From the NCBI GenBank assembly GCA_030039575.1, contig JASHVH010000314.1:1-7015 (forward strand): a stretch of DNA of 7,015 bases, in the 5' to 3' direction. The DNA is from Acidimicrobiales bacterium (GTDB taxonomy: Bacteria > Actinomycetota > Acidimicrobiia > Acidimicrobiales > Palsa-688). The notes under the pieces are model-generated. The model was not told the DNA's origin and did no database searches. It saw only the letters and a program-made list of their open reading frames with translations. Shown here piece after piece: positions 5,642-7,015 of this stretch (the stretch's first letter is position 1; each line of letters opens with the position of its first letter). The translations under genes were made by a program, and so were the position numbers.

Positions 5642-5660
5642 CCGCGGGTTAAACCCGCGG
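5642..5660 (-). terminator. Strong GC hairpin downstream of the small conserved gene
   Basis: CCGCGGG-ttaaa-CCCGCGG is a perfect 7-bp stem with a 5-nt loop (ccgcgggtt and aacccgcgg as arms if the loop is counted as one base). It lies 55 nt beyond the stop of the minus-strand gene at 5716 and well before the peroxiredoxin start. It is a reasonable factor-assisted or T-less terminator separating the two transcripts. No U-tract follows, and it could instead be a protein-binding palindrome. Confidence 0.5.
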
Positions 5661-5715
5661 CACCTTCGCTTCTCTGGTGAGGCCTGCGCCGTGGCAGCCA
5701 TATTGGCGGTCTTGG

Positions 5716-5952
5716 TCAGCTGGCAGTATTGCCGGGGCCCCCAACCGCCTGGGGGTCTTCGCGCACACTCACCAGCTTCAGGCCCAGGTTGCGGACTCGC
5801 TCGAGGACCCCGTAAAGGTGTGCCTGGTCGCGGATCTCGCCGACGAGCACAGTGTGCCCAGTGGCCGGCTCGAGGGCGAACCCTTCGAAGGCGGAGCCGA
5901 GGTGTTCGGTCAGTCGGCCCGCGATCGTGATGCGGTACGTGGTTACCGGCAT
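5716..5952 (-). CDS. Small conserved actinobacterial protein of unknown function
   Basis: This 78-aa protein starts MPVTTYRITIAGRL. GGAGG lies 4 nt before the ATG; a TTG ten codons further upstream is an alternative start with no better signal. The pattern SAFEGF...TxLVGEIRDQAHLYGVLERVRNLGLKLVSV looks like a small protein that I have seen repeatedly in high-GC Gram-positive genomes. The alternation suggests one alpha/beta domain with the helix at about residues 43-58 (DQAHLYGVLERVRNLG). There is no Cys, metal-binding motif, signal peptide or membrane segment in the protein from this start. It is divergent from the MalT-like regulator, with 266 bp between the two starts, so a shared control region is possible. 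Function is unknown. A role as a small ligand-binding or protein-interaction partner is only a guess. Confidence 0.75.
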   Translation of the reverse strand: MPVTTYRITIAGRLTEHLGSAFEGFALEPATGHTVLVGEIRDQAHLYGVLERVRNLGLKLVSVREDPQAVGGPGNTAS

Positions 5953-6026
5953 ATGCCCTCCGGTGCAGTGTGCATTACCCAACTCTGCCCCCGAGCCGGG
6001 TTAGCGGTCATCACCCCCGACCGATT

Positions 6027-6038
6027 TCACCCGGGTGA
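6027..6038. promoter_or_regulatory. Perfect 12-bp palindrome in the divergent intergenic region
   Basis: TCACCCGGGTGA is a perfect inverted repeat 75 nt upstream of the small gene's ATG and about 180 nt upstream of the regulator's GTG. It is a candidate operator for either divergent gene. GC-rich palindromes of this size also arise by chance in such DNA. Confidence 0.3.
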
Positions 6039-6176
6039 TCAGGCTCAGATCTCCGTCGCCAACCGCGTGGGAGATCCGTTCACCAAGGGCGCTTCTCCGC
6101 CCCCGGCCGAGCCAGCCTGAGCCCCAGGGAAGACAGCTCGGCTCCAGCAATGGCTTCCGGGCGTCCGAGCTACGAT

Positions 6177-6198
6177 TAGCGCACTCCGCACAGCGCTA
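6177..6198. promoter_or_regulatory. Inverted repeat close to the regulator start
   Basis: TAGCGC (6177-6182) and GCGCTA (6193-6198) are perfect inverted arms separated by 10 nt. They end 20 nt before the GTG of the MalT-like regulator and just upstream of its purine-rich ribosome binding stretch. The arms lie about one and a half helical turns apart. This could be an operator, for example for autoregulation, or a leader hairpin. It is not matched to any known site. Confidence 0.35.
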
Positions 6199-6218
6199 CC
6201 CGCCACTGAGAGGAGGCC

Positions 6219-7015
6219 GTGCCCACGCCGCATAGGAAAGAGGCAGCCGAGCCCGTGGGGGGCCCGATCGTCGCGACAAAGCTGCACATCCCGGAGGTGC
6301 AAACATTCAGGGCCTCGCGGCCCGGCCTCGTTGGCACGCTGCGGAACAGCTCCGGCGTCCGGTTGGTACTGGTCTCGGCGCCGGCTGGAGCGGGCAAGAC
6401 GACCCTCCTAGCCAGCTGGCGGGCCGACGAGGCGGAGCATCGCCCGTTCGCATGGCTCTCACTGGACAGCCGAGACAACGACCCCGTCCGGTTCTGGAGC
6501 TATGTGCTTGCAGCGTTGCGGACCGTGGCACCTGAGCTGGGCGGCGGGGTCGATGACGCGCTGCTGGCCGCTGCCGGGGACCTGACCGAGTTGGCGCTGC
6601 CCTTGCTGGTTAACGCGCTCTCGTCATTATCGGGCCCGGTCGTGCTGGTCCTCGATGACTTTCACGCCATTAGTAACGCCGATGTGCACCAGTCAGTGGA
6701 GTTCCTCGTTGACCACCTTCCACGCACGGTGCAGTTGGCGGTGGCCGGGCGCAACGACCCGCCTCTGGCACTGGCACGGCTGCGCGCTAGCGCCGAGCTG
6801 TTGGAGCTGCGAGTTGATGACCTTCGGCTTGGCCTGGAGGAAGCAACCACATTGCTAAACGGGTCCCTGCAGCTAAACCTGACGACCGAGCAGATCCGCA
6901 CCCTGGTTGACCGCACCGAGGGATGGGCAGCTGGGTTGCAGCTGGTCGGCCTGTCGTTGCGGGGCCGTAGGGATCCACAGGCGTACATCGCCTCCTTTGC
7001 CGGCGACGATCGCCA
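6219..7015 (+). CDS. MalT-like ATP-dependent LuxR-family transcriptional regulator, N-terminal part
   Basis: The gene runs off the right edge after 265 codons. The family is usually about 850-950 aa, so the TPR-like region and the C-terminal LuxR helix-turn-helix lie outside. The visible part is the STAND-type ATPase domain. PIVATKLHIPE at 16-26 is the classical opening. Walker A is APAGAGKTT (54-62), and Walker B is VVLVLDDFH (141-149) with D146/D147. AVAGRNDPPLALARLR (174-189) matches the sensor segment, and TEGWAAGLQL (233-242) the start of the winged-helix part. GTG at 6219 is taken as start because TGA lies in frame at 6207 and the purine-rich AGGAGG is at 6211-6216. The 2-nt spacing from AGGAGG is tight, and GTG at 6255 is an alternative. 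These proteins are ligand- and ATP-switched activators; inducer and targets cannot be read here. The divergent small gene is a candidate target. Confidence 0.92.
   Translation, partial: MPTPHRKEAAEPVGGPIVATKLHIPEVQTFRASRPGLVGTLRNSSGVRLVLVSAPAGAGKTTLLASWRADEAEHRPFAWLSLDSRDNDPVRFWSYVLAALRTVAPELGGGVDDALLAAAGDLTELALPLLVNALSSLSGPVVLVLDDFHAISNADVHQSVEFLVDHLPRTVQLAVAGRNDPPLALARLRASAELLELRVDDLRLGLEEATTLLNGSLQLNLTTEQIRTLVDRTEGWAAGLQLVGLSLRGRRDPQAYIASFAGDDR

Noticed and set aside
5457..5930. Plus-strand frame of 157 codons across the gap and opposite the small conserved gene
   Set aside because: Its second half is antisense to the better-supported minus-strand gene, and its composition (Pro/Arg/Gly) shows no domain. 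There is no ribosome binding site at its start.

Overview
The window is high-GC DNA with compact genes, GTG and ATG starts and purine-rich ribosome binding sites. Several families in it are typical of Actinomycetota: the GGECxYWAC disulfide-reductase-like flavoprotein, the short sulfite-oxidase-like molybdoenzyme, and the MalT-type LuxR ATPase regulator. I infer an actinobacterial chromosome, possibly Acidimicrobiia or a relative. No RNA gene, insertion sequence, integrase or CRISPR array is visible.

Layout. (1) Positions 1-1001 (+): the C-terminal part of a Gly-rich, Ig-repeat surface or secreted protein, entering from the left edge. (2) Positions 1002-1582: mostly unassigned DNA. It holds a possible remnant of another Ig-like domain (about 1112-1174), a direct repeat carrying a metal-repressor-like operator (1452-1528) and a 12-bp perfect palindrome (1543-1554). 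(3) Positions 1583-3133 (+): a 56-residue Met/Asp-rich peptide, a cytoplasmic YedY/sulfite-oxidase-family molybdoenzyme and an FAD/NAD(P)H ferredoxin-reductase-like protein, the last two overlapping by 8 nt. (4) Positions 5369-3335 (-): a two-gene unit of a peroxiredoxin-like protein followed by a flavin disulfide-reductase-like protein, convergent with block 3. (5) Positions 5952-5716 (-): a small conserved protein of unknown function. It is divergent from (6), 6219 to the right edge (+), the N-terminal ATPase part of a MalT-like LuxR-family regulator.

The most interesting part is block 3. Methionine makes up 13 of the 56 residues of the small peptide, and the next gene belongs to the molybdoenzyme superfamily that includes MsrP (YedY), a methionine-sulfoxide reductase. 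A flavoprotein electron donor follows. In Azospira suillum a periplasmic Met-rich peptide (MrpX) works with a YedY-type reductase to scavenge hypochlorite. The arrangement here could be a cytoplasmic analogue: a sacrificial Met peptide, a molybdenum reductase and a soluble NAD(P)H-dependent flavoprotein in place of the membrane heme protein MsrQ. This is inference from family membership and gene order. A copper(I)-binding role for the peptide is the main alternative, and the CsoR-like box upstream would fit it. The peroxiredoxin/disulfide-reductase pair next door also points to thiol and peroxide redox chemistry.
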